A stretch of DNA of 64,000 nt, from contig CAZTPJ010000002.1 in NCBI GenBank assembly GCA_964614515.1, positions 24,442 to 88,441 on the forward strand. Direction: 5' to 3'. Below are positions 1 to 8,011 of this stretch, one piece after another. Both the position numbers and the translations under genes were made by a program. This DNA is from CAZTPJ01 sp964614515 (GTDB lineage: Bacteria; Planctomycetota; Phycisphaerae; Phycisphaerales; UBA1924). How positions within the stretch are numbered: the stretch's first letter is position 1; each line of letters starts with the position of its first letter. Under the pieces are notes generated by a model. That model was not told the origin of the DNA. It saw only the letters and a program-made list of their open reading frames with translations, and did not search any database.

Positions 1-1581
1 CGCGCTCACCGCCGCGGCTGCGATGCGCGGCGTCGTGGCGTCGCCTTCAACCCACGATGCCTCGGCCAGCGTTCGCAGATCAGCCTCCAAGTCAGCCGCG
101 ACGCCGATCGCCTTCGCCAGCGCGATCGCGGCCAACGCTCGATTCGCATCCCGCAACGCCTGGCGGATGTCCTCGATGACCGCAGCGCGATCCGCCGCGA
201 GCGAGCGCTGTGCCGCGAGTCGGCCTCCCGCGGAATCCGCGTTCCACATGTCCGTGCGATCGCGCTCCTGTCGCGCCAGCGCACGAATTCCGGGGTCTGG
301 ATGGCGCACGAGTCGCCGCGTCAGCCGCGCGTCGGCCGGGCGCAGCGCGGACCTCACCTGCGCATCGCCCACGCAGGATCGACGAAGCAGCGCCGCTCTC
401 GCGATGATCGGATCAGCGTCAAAGCAGTAGTCTTCGATCGCGTGCAGCGGCAGCGTCGTCGCAGCGCACCACCGAACCGTCGCATCCGGATCCGCCAGCG
501 CGGTATCCAGGGACGCCGCCAGCGTGTGCGAATCCGCCGCAACCATCGCGGCAAATCGCGGCAGCCCACGCCGGGCTTCACATGAAAGTCGCGCGGCCGT
601 GGCACGATCAGGAAGGGCGCAATCCTCCGGCCACGTCTCGCTCAGTCGAGTGCTGATGGCCGCGGTCGCGAGTCGCTGGCTGCGCAGCGGATGCAGCGCA
701 AGATGCGAGTTGATGAGCAGCGCCTCGTGGTCTTCAGCACTCACACCGCGCATGACTCTGGCCAGGGCCGATACGACCATCGGCTCCCATCGAAGCCAGG
801 CCAGGGCGCGGGAGCGCAGGCGTGGATCGGGGTTGCGTCGCAGCACGGTGCGTAAGGCCGCGTGCCCGGGATGCGATTCGCCCGCGAGCCAGTGCGCCAT
901 CGGCGATTGCAGCGCCGAGGCCGGTCCCGTCAACCGCGGCGTCGTCAGCAGCATCGCCGCCAGCAGCACGCCGCGCGACATGTGCGTCTCGCCGAATCTG
1001 CCGGCGGCGCTGACGACCGCCACGCTTGCGTTCGCCCACGCCACATCCTTGCGATCGGGCGCACTGCGCGCCATCGCGACGAGGGCGCGTTCCGCCCCGC
1101 GCGCGACGTGTTGATCGCGATCACCGATGAACGAGATCAAGTCTTCGCACAGACGCGGATCGCCGTGTTCCACCATCGCACGGATCACCCCAAATCGCGC
1201 ATCCGGATCATCGTGCCTCACTGCTCGACGCAGCGCGGGAACGAGACGTTCAGAATCGATGCTCAACATCGCCTCGCGTGCGGACGCATCCAGCGCGGCC
1301 CATCGCGTCAGGATGCGATGCAGTCCCTTGTCAATTGTCGCCTCCAGCATCCTGCGGCGTCGGCGAGCGCGAACGCGCCGCAGCGTGCTGAGTTCACTCG
1401 CGAGACACTCGGCGAGACGAGATGACTCTGCATCCGAGGCCACTCTCAGTGTTTCCGCAATGACGGCGATGCGATGAGTCTGGCCGGGGATGGTGGCGAT
1501 CAACGACGCAGCACCACCGGTGGCTCGCTCACCGCTTGCAGGTTCAGATCTGCCGAAGTGTTCTGAGAGATTCCCAGGCAT
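1..1581 (-). CDS. HEAT-repeat-like protein, C-terminus beyond the window
   Basis: Reading the minus strand from the ATG at 1581 gives 527 uninterrupted codons that run off the left edge, so the gene is partial. I do not recognise a named family. The protein is almost entirely alpha-helical in character and repeats a DPD-type turn followed by an arginine and a small residue: HDDPDARFGVIRA near residue 123, NPDPRLRSRALAW near 250, ADPDATVRWCAA near 363 and HPDPGIRALAR near 427. This spacing and pattern is that of degenerate HEAT repeats, which act as protein-binding scaffolds. No signal peptide or membrane segment is visible. No good Shine-Dalgarno sequence precedes the ATG, so the start is tentative. 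It is divergent from the DUF2617-like gene. Confidence 0.7.
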   Translation of the reverse strand, partial: MPGNLSEHFGRSEPASGERATGGAASLIATIPGQTHRIAVIAETLRVASDAESSRLAECLASELSTLRRVRARRRRRMLEATIDKGLHRILTRWAALDASAREAMLSIDSERLVPALRRAVRHDDPDARFGVIRAMVEHGDPRLCEDLISFIGDRDQHVARGAERALVAMARSAPDRKDVAWANASVAVVSAAGRFGETHMSRGVLLAAMLLTTPRLTGPASALQSPMAHWLAGESHPGHAALRTVLRRNPDPRLRSRALAWLRWEPMVVSALARVMRGVSAEDHEALLINSHLALHPLRSQRLATAAISTRLSETWPEDCALPDRATAARLSCEARRGLPRFAAMVAADSHTLAASLDTALADPDATVRWCAATTLPLHAIEDYCFDADPIIARAALLRRSCVGDAQVRSALRPADARLTRRLVRHPDPGIRALARQERDRTDMWNADSAGGRLAAQRSLAADRAAVIEDIRQALRDANRALAAIALAKAIGVAADLEADLRTLAEASWVEGDATTPRIAAAAVSA

Positions 1582-1661
1582 TACACTGGTCCGTGGGTTC
1601 GGGTTAAGCCTGAATTTTAGGATTGATTGAGTTTTGGACAAGCGGATACTCGGGTTAGGAC

Positions 1662-1689
1662 TTGACGGATCGCAGTCATGCCGTATAAC
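1662..1689 (+). promoter_or_regulatory. Sigma70-type promoter candidate
   Basis: TTGACG at 1662-1667 and TATAAC at 1684-1689 are separated by 16 bases. The element lies about 100 bases upstream of the ATG at 1793 and points toward that gene. It was assigned by pattern only. Confidence 0.5.
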
Positions 1690-1792
1690 TGAGCGGTCGG
1701 CGGGTGTGGAGGCCGTGCCGACGAGCGGGCAGGGAGAGGGGTTGACCTCGACAGTCGGTTGGACCCGCAACCGAAAAGGCTCGACGAACCCC

Positions 1793-2338
1793 ATGAACGC
1801 ATCGACCAAGACGGCGGGGCTACAGGCATATCAGACGGTGCTGTATGATCGCGCGCTGCACCCGGATGTTTTTGCGCTTCGATCGCGCAAGATCGTCCGT
1901 CACGGACGGTACGAACTCGAAGCGTGGGCGCTGCGGGGCGGCCATGTCCTTCGGTTCGAGTGCGGCCGGATCTGTGCGAGTGAGGTCGTGTCAGAACACG
2001 AGAACCTCGTTCCCATGGTCGGCATCATCTCTGCCGCACCATGCAACGGCGAACATGAATACGAGCATCGCTTCGATGAGGATGGCGTGGTGTACATGAC
2101 GGCCGTGCAGACCGAACACCTGCCGGAGAATGTCTACCTCGCAACGATGGCCGAGATCCGCGAGTATGCCGGTGAAACGGACTCACTGATCTACGAATGG
2201 GCGGATGATCTCGGCTGCGGCATGACGGCGGTGGGCATCCATCGCTACGCCCGCGAAGTTCACGCGCAGTGCTTCCACTTCCTCCCCGGCGGGCTGGTGG
2301 TGCGGACGCAGTCGCTGTTCGAGCATGCGCGCGAGTGA
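1793..2338 (+). CDS. Conserved hypothetical protein, DUF2617-like
   Basis: The protein is 181 residues from the ATG at 1793. The frame stays open 53 codons upstream, but that stretch covers the promoter-like element at 1662-1689 and reads as non-coding. The segment LYDRALHPDVFALRSRK followed by a YELEAW strand is reminiscent of the DUF2617 family, as I remember it; function is unknown and the match is not certain. The protein is acidic and soluble, with no signal peptide, membrane segment or catalytic motif that I can identify. It is a single-gene unit whose end faces the dockerin pseudogene across a long inverted repeat. Confidence 0.7.
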   Translation: MNASTKTAGLQAYQTVLYDRALHPDVFALRSRKIVRHGRYELEAWALRGGHVLRFECGRICASEVVSEHENLVPMVGIISAAPCNGEHEYEHRFDEDGVVYMTAVQTEHLPENVYLATMAEIREYAGETDSLIYEWADDLGCGMTAVGIHRYAREVHAQCFHFLPGGLVVRTQSLFEHARE

Positions 2339-2341
2339 CCG

Positions 2342-2476
2342 AAAGAGCCGATCGCGCGAGCGATCGATTTTCCCTCGGTGACTGTGCAAATGAGCAACGC
2401 CGATCACAGTCGCGATCGGCGTTGGGAGTGTGCGTGCGCGATGAAGGCCGTCGATCGCTTGCGCGATCGGCTCTTT
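2342..2476. terminator. Long inverted repeat between convergent genes, possible bidirectional terminator
   Basis: A 26-base arm at 2342-2367 beginning AAAGAGCCGATCGCGC is matched at 25 of 26 positions by the reverse complement of 2451-2476. Inside the loop a second perfect 10-bp stem (AACGCCGATC / GATCGGCGTT) surrounds an AGTCGC-type loop at about 2396-2423. The A-run on the left and the T-run on the right give a terminator-like layout on both strands. It fills the gap between the DUF2617-like gene and the dockerin pseudogene. Confidence 0.6.
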
Positions 2477-3254
2477 ATGGACACCCCGCGTTGAAGGCGT
2501 TGCCGAAGCACAGGAAGTCGAAGATATCACAGACGCCCGGACCGGTTGTGGTGTCGCAGTCACAGGCATACGGGTCGTTTGCGGCGAAACGATTGCCAAA
2601 GCACAGGAAGTCGAAGATGTCGAGAACTCCAGGGCCGGTTGACGTGTCGCAGTCCGGGTAGCACGGCTCCTCACCCTCAAAGCGAACATCGTCGATTGAG
2701 AAGTTGAATGGTCCAAAGTTGACATTGTCGGAGCGGGAGAACACCTTGACCATGGTGATGAGTTCCGGTCGTTCAAGGCCGGCAAAGCCCTCCAGGCCAA
2801 ACGCCCCAAGTGCAGTGCCCCGCTTGGTCAGCGATTCAAGCAGTGTGCCGCCGTTGTACACCTCGATGGTGAACGTCGAACTGGAGGAGGTTCCAAACCA
2901 CATTCCCACCTTGGTGACCGGCACGGTGAAGTGGATTTCGACAGGCGGCGAACCCGGCACACCCCCACCGCCCTGGAAGTTGAAGCACACATTCGGGTCT
3001 GATTGGGTCGCAAAGAGCGCCGCGAGATTCGCGTTCGCGCGAGATTCGAAACTCGGATTCCTGAACTCGGCACCGAGGCCGAGTTACTGTGTGTTGACCA
3101 GATCGCCAGTCTGGATGGTCTGGCCACCCACGAGGTCGTCAAAGTCGATCAGCGTCGCGGCGGGCGTGAACGCGCCCGGGCCGATTTCCGGACGAGCGAT
3201 GGCCGTGCCGGTGATGAGCGTCACGATGGTGATTGCGGATGCTGTGCGGAACAT
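2475..3254 (-). pseudogene. GC-type dockerin-anchored exported protein, interrupted by an in-frame TAA
   Basis: A strong Shine-Dalgarno (GGAGG) precedes the ATG at 3254. The frame encodes a signal peptide (MFRTASAITIVTLITGTAIA) and the start of a domain containing IDFDDLVGG, then meets TAA at 3084-3086 (codon 57). Translation in exactly the same frame continues without any other stop: GLGAEFRNPSFESRANANLA, a beta-rich domain with a KVGMWFGTSSSSTF stretch, and two dockerin-like repeats (TSTGPGVLDIFDFLCFGN and [18 protein letters not shown]) ending NAGCP. The stop sits between TQ and LGLGAEF, where a tyrosine codon (TAC) would need one base change to give TAA. I read this as a recent single-base nonsense mutation, or a sequencing error, in an otherwise intact gene. 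The downstream part could only be made from an internal start. Confidence 0.8.
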
Positions 3255-3337
3255 GAAAACCTCCTCCAAAGTCGTGAGTATCAGATGTCGATGCGGGGCG
3301 CAGCGTGCAGTTGCCGCAACCAGAAGCCGCCGTCGCC

Positions 3338-3366
3338 AGCATACAAAGAAGTCACAACCGTGTCAA
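3338..3366 (-). promoter_or_regulatory. Strong sigma70-type promoter for the dockerin gene
   Basis: On the minus strand TTGACA (3366-3361) and TATGCT (3343-3338) are separated by 17 bases. The predicted start of transcription is about 75 bases upstream of the ATG at 3254. The -35 is a perfect consensus, so the broken gene still has an intact promoter. Confidence 0.65.
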
Positions 3367-3394
3367 GCCCGCCCGGCAGGCACTCAGCCGCAGT

Positions 3395-4276
3395 TCACCG
3401 GATCTGAACCACCCCCGCAAGCACCAGCCCCCCCAGAACCGCGCACAGCGCCAGCCGATACCACCCAAACGGAGCCAGGCCGTGGTGCGTCAAAAACGCG
3501 ACGAGCCACTTGACGGCCACGGCCGCGGCGACCGTGGCGACGATGATGCCCACGAGGATGGGCATCCAGCCAAAGACCTCGAACATATTGGGTCTGGAGG
3601 TATCGGAGAGGTTCCTCGTGAGTTTGTAGACGCACGCACCGCCGAGTGTCGGCAGGCCCAGGAGGAAGGAGAACTCCGCGGCATCCTTTGGCTTGAGGCC
3701 GACGATCACACCGGCCGTTATGGTCATCATGGATCGGCTCGTGCCCGGCCACATGGCGACGCACTGAAAGAGGCCGATGAGCAGGGCCTTGGCGGGCGTG
3801 AGCGAAACGAGGCCGTCGGTGTCGGGGGGGGGCGTGGCAGCGTCGCGCTTCACGCGCCAGCGGTCGAGGAGGATCATGTACACGCCGCCGAGCGCGAGCG
3901 CTGCAAGGACCGGGCCGGTGTGGAAGAGGTAGTGCGAGATGAGTTCGTCGAGCATCACGCCGATGATCGCGGCCGGAAGGAACGCGACGGCGAGATTGAT
4001 GGCCAGCCGAAGGCCGACCGCATCGCCCGATCCGAGCTTTACCAGCCCCGCGACACCACGGATCATCTGCAACACGCGAACGCGATACAGACCAAGCACC
4101 GCAAGGATCGCCCCCCCCTGAATCACGATGTTGAAGGCATCCACGGCCGGCTTCAACGCGGGATCATCAAGACCCATCAGCGACGCGGCGAGAATGAGGT
4201 GGCCCGTGGAACTGACCGGCAAATATTCGGTGATCCCTTCAACGAGTCCAAGGATGGCGGCCTGCCAGATCTGCAC
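3395..4276 (-). CDS. uppP: Undecaprenyl-diphosphate phosphatase
   Basis: This membrane enzyme removes a phosphate from undecaprenyl diphosphate to recycle the lipid carrier for peptidoglycan and other envelope polymers. Both diagnostic motifs are present: [14 protein letters not shown] at residues 13-26 and PGTSR at 177-181. About eight hydrophobic segments span the 293-residue protein, the normal length for the BacA/UppP family. I chose the GTG at 4276 because family members start just before the [19 protein letters not shown] segment. The frame is open further upstream, but that extension would run through the tRNA-Thr gene. It lies just downstream of tRNA-Thr on the same strand. A run of nine G (3824-3832) falls in a periplasmic or cytoplasmic loop encoding three prolines. 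Confidence 0.93.
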   Translation of the reverse strand: MQIWQAAILGLVEGITEYLPVSSTGHLILAASLMGLDDPALKPAVDAFNIVIQGGAILAVLGLYRVRVLQMIRGVAGLVKLGSGDAVGLRLAINLAVAFLPAAIIGVMLDELISHYLFHTGPVLAALALGGVYMILLDRWRVKRDAATPPPDTDGLVSLTPAKALLIGLFQCVAMWPGTSRSMMTITAGVIVGLKPKDAAEFSFLLGLPTLGGACVYKLTRNLSDTSRPNMFEVFGWMPILVGIIVATVAAAVAVKWLVAFLTHHGLAPFGWYRLALCAVLGGLVLAGVVQIR

Positions 4277-4401
4277 TAGGAGAGTCTCCGACGGTCGGGT
4301 TCGTGGAGCCGTGTATCGGTTGGATGGGGATGGGACTGCGGTTTCGCAAGGCCTCGGTTCACGAATCATGGCCACGCAAAGCCGTGGCACACGGGCCGGA
4401 A

Positions 4402-4473
4402 AGCCGCCTGCAGGATTTGAACCTGCGACCTGCGCTTTACAAAAGCGCTGCTCTACCACTGAGCTAAGGCGGC
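4402..4473 (-). tRNA. tRNA-Thr (anticodon UGU)
   Basis: The minus strand folds as a complete 72-nt cloverleaf. The acceptor GCCGCCT pairs with AGGCGGC, the D arm is GCTC...GAGC, the anticodon stem GCGCT/AGCGC encloses loop TTTGTAA, and the T arm is GCAGG-TTCAAAT-CCTGC. The anticodon TGT reads ACA threonine codons. CCA is not encoded. Confidence 0.95.
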
Positions 4474-4539
4474 AACGGGAGATGATATGCAGGGAACACG
4501 CCGAGTCGTGGATTTGGACGCCGTGAACTCGGGGGTGGA

Positions 4540-4664
4540 CCGCTCACTCCGTGAGCGGTTTGTCGGTGGGCGCGGGCGAGGTCGTCCGCCCTCCGGGCGG
4601 GGAGGATTTAGGGGCCGTGACCGGAGGCTGAAGCCTCCGGCAACGATCGCGCGCCCTTCGGGCG
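4540..4664. repeat. Cluster of four GC-rich palindromic hairpins
   Basis: Four perfect short inverted repeats follow one another: CCGCTCACTCCGTGAGCGG (4540-4558), CCGCCCTCCGGGCGG (4586-4600), CCGGAGGCTGAAGCCTCCGG (4621-4640) and CGCCCTTCGGGCG (4652-4664). They fill the gap between the end of the ApbE-DUF1080 gene and the tRNA-Thr promoter region. They may act as terminators or be extragenic palindromes. Confidence 0.6.
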
Positions 4665-4686
4665 AAGAGATTGGCGGTATCGCGAA

Positions 4687-6381
4687 TCAAGGCAGCGGTT
4701 TGATGAGGATGTTGGTGAACCACAGGGGCGTGCCGTGGGCCTGGAGTTCAATGGGGCCACGGGGGGGGAGGGGTTCGTTGCGGCTCCAGTAGTTTTCCAG
4801 CGGGACATCATCGACGACGAGGATGTCGTTGAGGCGGACCGTCACCCGGTCACCGCGCATGATGATGTGAAACCGGTTCCACTCGCCGACGGGCGCATCG
4901 GCGAACGCGAGCGGCTGCGAAGGGTGCTTCGTGTTGTTGTACAGACCGCCAGAGGCAGCCGGATTGTCCCAGATCTGCACCTGCGGCACGCCGCGAAGAT
5001 ACACGCCCGAGTCACCATCCTTGCCGACCTTCCAGTCGATGAGGAGTTCGAAGTTCTCGTACTCGGCGATGGTGCGAAGGCTCGGCCCGCCGCCGTCGAA
5101 GTGCAGGACGCCCTGTTCGATGCGCCAATGCCTGCGGGCGGCTTCATCGGCGGCGCCCTGCGCCTGTGTGCGTTCATCAGATGTCATGCGTGCAATATCA
5201 GGCGGATCGGCGGCGACGGCCTGCCAGCCGGTCAGCGATGAATCGGCAAGCAGCGGAACGAAACCCGGCGGGACTGGTGAGGTGGCGGGCGCGATGGCCG
5301 TGGAGGTTGGAAAGTCGTTTGACTGGTGGATGACAAGCCCGTGGGCCGTTCGCTCGATGATGCGTACGAGCGCGTCAGGAAACTGGGCGGACACAGTGCC
5401 AAGGCCATGCTCACCGCCGTGAACGCACAGGGCCGTGCCGAGAGCATCGGCGACGCCGGGCGTGGGATGAATCACTGTGGCCGAGACGCGGCGCGTCAGC
5501 CCGAGGCCCGTTCGAGGATCGAGAATGTGTGAGTAGCGTTGATCGCCGATGTCCACATATTGCCCGGTGTCGCCAGATGTGGCGATGCAGGTGTTGGCGA
5601 GGAAGATGAAACTCACCGATCCATCCACGGCCGCCACGGGCCGTGGATAGACGCCTTCGATCGCGATTTTCCACCCCGGTACTCCCGGCGGCGGATCGCC
5701 CACGGCGATGTCGCCGCCGATGGCGATGAGCGTCCGCGTGAAGCCCATCTCGCGGAGCATGTCGCGAACATGCCCGGCCGCGTAGCCCTTGCCGATGCCG
5801 CCGAAGTCGAGCGTCATGCCGGGGGGGATGCGGACGGTATAGTCGCCCGAGTAGGGAATGGTCATTCCAATGCGCTGCCAACCTGTCCTGGCTCTTGCGG
5901 CTTCGAGAATCGCGGGGTCCGGAAGTTGCTTCGTGGTGCGTGATTCGCGCCACAACGCGACGAGCGGGCCGACCGTGGGGTCGAACGCGCCATCGGTGAG
6001 TCGCGCGAGGTCGAGCGAGAGCGAAAGCACATCGGCCATATGCCGCGAGATTGGGATGGGCTGGCCGTCGGCTTCGCGTGCGCGGACGAGAAATTGCGAG
6101 AGTTCGCTCGTCGGCCTGTAGTCACTCATCACGTCTTCGAGAAGGGCGATGCGTTCAAATGCCGCGGCCGCCGCGGGTTCGGCCGTGTCACGCGATTCGG
6201 CGTAGATCACTACGCGGGCGCGCGTGCCCATCGCCAGGCGCGTGAAGTCGTGACGCGAGAGTTCCGGCTCATCGCATGGCCGTGCAAGGCCATGGCATAC
6301 GAACAGGCCATGGCTCACCATCACGCACACGCAGAACACGAGGCGCCAGCGAGTGAAGTTCGTCCACATGATCGAGAACAT
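4687..6381 (-). CDS. Exported ApbE-like FMN transferase fused to a DUF1080 (3-keto-disaccharide hydrolase) domain
   Basis: The protein is about 564 residues. An N-terminal hydrophobic signal (near residues 10-32) is followed by an ApbE-type domain (about 46-345) with the family landmarks DFGGIGKGYAAGHV, the segment YSHILDPRTGLG, and VADALGTAL. ApbE enzymes transfer FMN from FAD to a threonine in exported redox proteins. A second domain (about 370-564) starts GFVPLLADSSLTGW and contains GDSGVYLRG and IWDNPAASGG, the pattern of the DUF1080 / 3-keto-disaccharide hydrolase family. The fusion of these two activities is unusual. The ATG at 6381 has a weak AAGAG upstream; an ATG at 6369 or the GTG at 6456 are alternatives. 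It follows the Gfo/Idh gene on the same strand and is probably cotranscribed with it. Confidence 0.85.
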   Translation of the reverse strand: MFSIMWTNFTRWRLVFCVCVMVSHGLFVCHGLARPCDEPELSRHDFTRLAMGTRARVVIYAESRDTAEPAAAAAFERIALLEDVMSDYRPTSELSQFLVRAREADGQPIPISRHMADVLSLSLDLARLTDGAFDPTVGPLVALWRESRTTKQLPDPAILEAARARTGWQRIGMTIPYSGDYTVRIPPGMTLDFGGIGKGYAAGHVRDMLREMGFTRTLIAIGGDIAVGDPPPGVPGWKIAIEGVYPRPVAAVDGSVSFIFLANTCIATSGDTGQYVDIGDQRYSHILDPRTGLGLTRRVSATVIHPTPGVADALGTALCVHGGEHGLGTVSAQFPDALVRIIERTAHGLVIHQSNDFPTSTAIAPATSPVPPGFVPLLADSSLTGWQAVAADPPDIARMTSDERTQAQGAADEAARRHWRIEQGVLHFDGGGPSLRTIAEYENFELLIDWKVGKDGDSGVYLRGVPQVQIWDNPAASGGLYNNTKHPSQPLAFADAPVGEWNRFHIIMRGDRVTVRLNDILVVDDVPLENYWSRNEPLPPRGPIELQAHGTPLWFTNILIKPLP

Positions 6382-6473
6382 GACGCGACTCTTGTTGGAG
6401 ATCCCTGAACAACCAACATCGGCGGCTGACTCGCACAGGCGGGACGCCCGTGCCACCGGTTGCGCGGGGTTGA

Positions 6474-7841
6474 CTACGCCCCCACCGCCTGCTCACGAGA
6501 CGCATCCCACAGCATCGCCTTGCCCGTGCGGTACGACTCCACGGCCATGCCCACCGCCACCATCGTCGAACACCCGAGATGGATGTTGCAGTCCAGCGGC
6601 GCGCCCTTGCGAATCGCATCCAGCCAGTTTTCGACGAGCGAACGTCGCGGCGATGTCGGGAGCGAGAACGACGCCGATCCCGCCGAGGGACTTGGCACAT
6701 CACGACCCTGATCGTTCTTGACCATTTCATGCTGGACATGATCGGCGTTGGCCTTGCGGAACTCGGGCCACCAGGCGCCCTGTTCTTCGACGCGCCAGCC
6801 TTCATTGCTGGCGGTCATCGTGCCGTGCAGGCCGCGAATGACATCGGGCACGCCAACATCATTCACGGCGACACTGACGAGCAGGATGGTGTGTTCGGAG
6901 GGATAGTCCACGGTCATCAGGAACGTGTCGGGAATGTCGCGTCCATCCTTTTCGACGTACATCCCGCCGGAGGCGGAGACGCGCCGCGGGTATTCGCCGC
7001 GCGGCCCAGTGATGGCCAACAGCAGCGGCGCGAGTTTGTGATAGAGCAGGTCCGTCGCGAGGCCGCCGTTGTACGCCCAATACTTGCGGAAGCGGAAGAA
7101 GTGGTCGGCGTTCCACGGAATCTTCGGCGCCAGACCGTGCTCCCAGCCCAGCCAGCGGTCCCAGTCGACGTAACCATCGCCCGTGCTCTGCGGACCGGCG
7201 TCGGGGTCGATGCGCCAGTTGAACTGCCCCTCGCGCGAGTTGCGGCAGTATGAACCCTGCGACCAGATGACTTTGCCGATGCGCCCACCCGCGATGGCCT
7301 GCTGCGCCTTGTGGAAGCGATCGTCCGCCGTGGCATTCGGCCCGACCTGAAGCACGCGACCCGTACGTTCCACCGCGTCGCGACACTCGATGGCCTGCTG
7401 GATCGTCAGCGACAGCGGCTTTTCGCAGTAGACATCCTTGCCCGCGTCCATCGCCTCGATGGCCATCTTGGTGTGCCAGTGATCCGGTGTGGCGATGACG
7501 ACGGCATGGATGTCCTTGTCGTCGAGGATCTCGCGATAGTCCATCGTGCCGGCGTTCGCGGCCCCGCCGATCTTCGCGGCCGCGGAGTTCAGGCGACGCC
7601 GGTAGACATCGCAGACGCGGGTGACGGCGACTTCCTCGGCCGTGCCGATCCGCGTGAGATAGTCAACGTGCCATCGCCCCTGCCCGCCGACGCCGATGAC
7701 GCCGACATTGAGTCGGTTGTTGGCCCCGAGAATGCGGCCCCAACTGGCGGCGGGGAGACTCGCGGCGAAGGTCGCGGCCGCGGCGGTCTTGAGAAACGTC
7801 CGACGAGGAAAAGCAACCGTTGCTGATGTTCGCCCGTTCAT
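6474..7841 (-). CDS. Tat-exported Gfo/Idh/MocA family oxidoreductase
   Basis: The start at 7841 is supported by GGGAGG eight bases upstream. The 455-residue protein begins with a twin-arginine signal (FPRRTFLKTAAAATFAAS), then a Rossmann NAD(P)-binding segment (VGVIGVGGQGRWH) and the EKP motif (CEKPLS) typical of Gfo/Idh/MocA dehydrogenases. The long C-terminal domain, rich in W and acidic residues, is usual for the planctomycete exported clade. Such enzymes oxidise or reduce sugars or sugar acids, and glycoside 3-dehydrogenases belong here. Adjacency to the ApbE-DUF1080 gene and divergence from the permease/isomerase/oxidoreductase operon suggest a common sugar pathway. The exact substrate cannot be read from sequence. 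Confidence 0.88.
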   Translation of the reverse strand: MNGRTSATVAFPRRTFLKTAAAATFAASLPAASWGRILGANNRLNVGVIGVGGQGRWHVDYLTRIGTAEEVAVTRVCDVYRRRLNSAAAKIGGAANAGTMDYREILDDKDIHAVVIATPDHWHTKMAIEAMDAGKDVYCEKPLSLTIQQAIECRDAVERTGRVLQVGPNATADDRFHKAQQAIAGGRIGKVIWSQGSYCRNSREGQFNWRIDPDAGPQSTGDGYVDWDRWLGWEHGLAPKIPWNADHFFRFRKYWAYNGGLATDLLYHKLAPLLLAITGPRGEYPRRVSASGGMYVEKDGRDIPDTFLMTVDYPSEHTILLVSVAVNDVGVPDVIRGLHGTMTASNEGWRVEEQGAWWPEFRKANADHVQHEMVKNDQGRDVPSPSAGSASFSLPTSPRRSLVENWLDAIRKGAPLDCNIHLGCSTMVAVGMAVESYRTGKAMLWDASREQAVGA

Positions 7842-8011
7842 GGTGAATCCTCCCAATGCGTCCATCATCGCCGAAGTCGGGTTGGAAGGCAAGCGGCTTG
7901 GGGAAGTGCCCGGGGCGGGCGGCCCGAAAGCGAGAAGCGGGTTGACCCCGGGCGGGCGGGCGGCTCGGGAAACTGGTACACTGCCTGCCTTGTCCTCGCG
8001 GAGGTTCCTGC

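Noticed and set aside
3305..4279. 324-codon plus-strand frame opposite uppP
   Set aside because: Its composition is charged and low in structure; uppP motifs on the other strand are unambiguous.
4277..4459. N-terminal extension of uppP
   Set aside because: It would run through the tRNA-Thr gene. Homologous UppP proteins start near 4276.
6382..6456. GTG at 6456 as start of the ApbE-DUF1080 gene
   Set aside because: The added 25 residues do not look like a signal peptide and no Shine-Dalgarno precedes the GTG. The ATG at 6381 or 6369 gives a normal signal.
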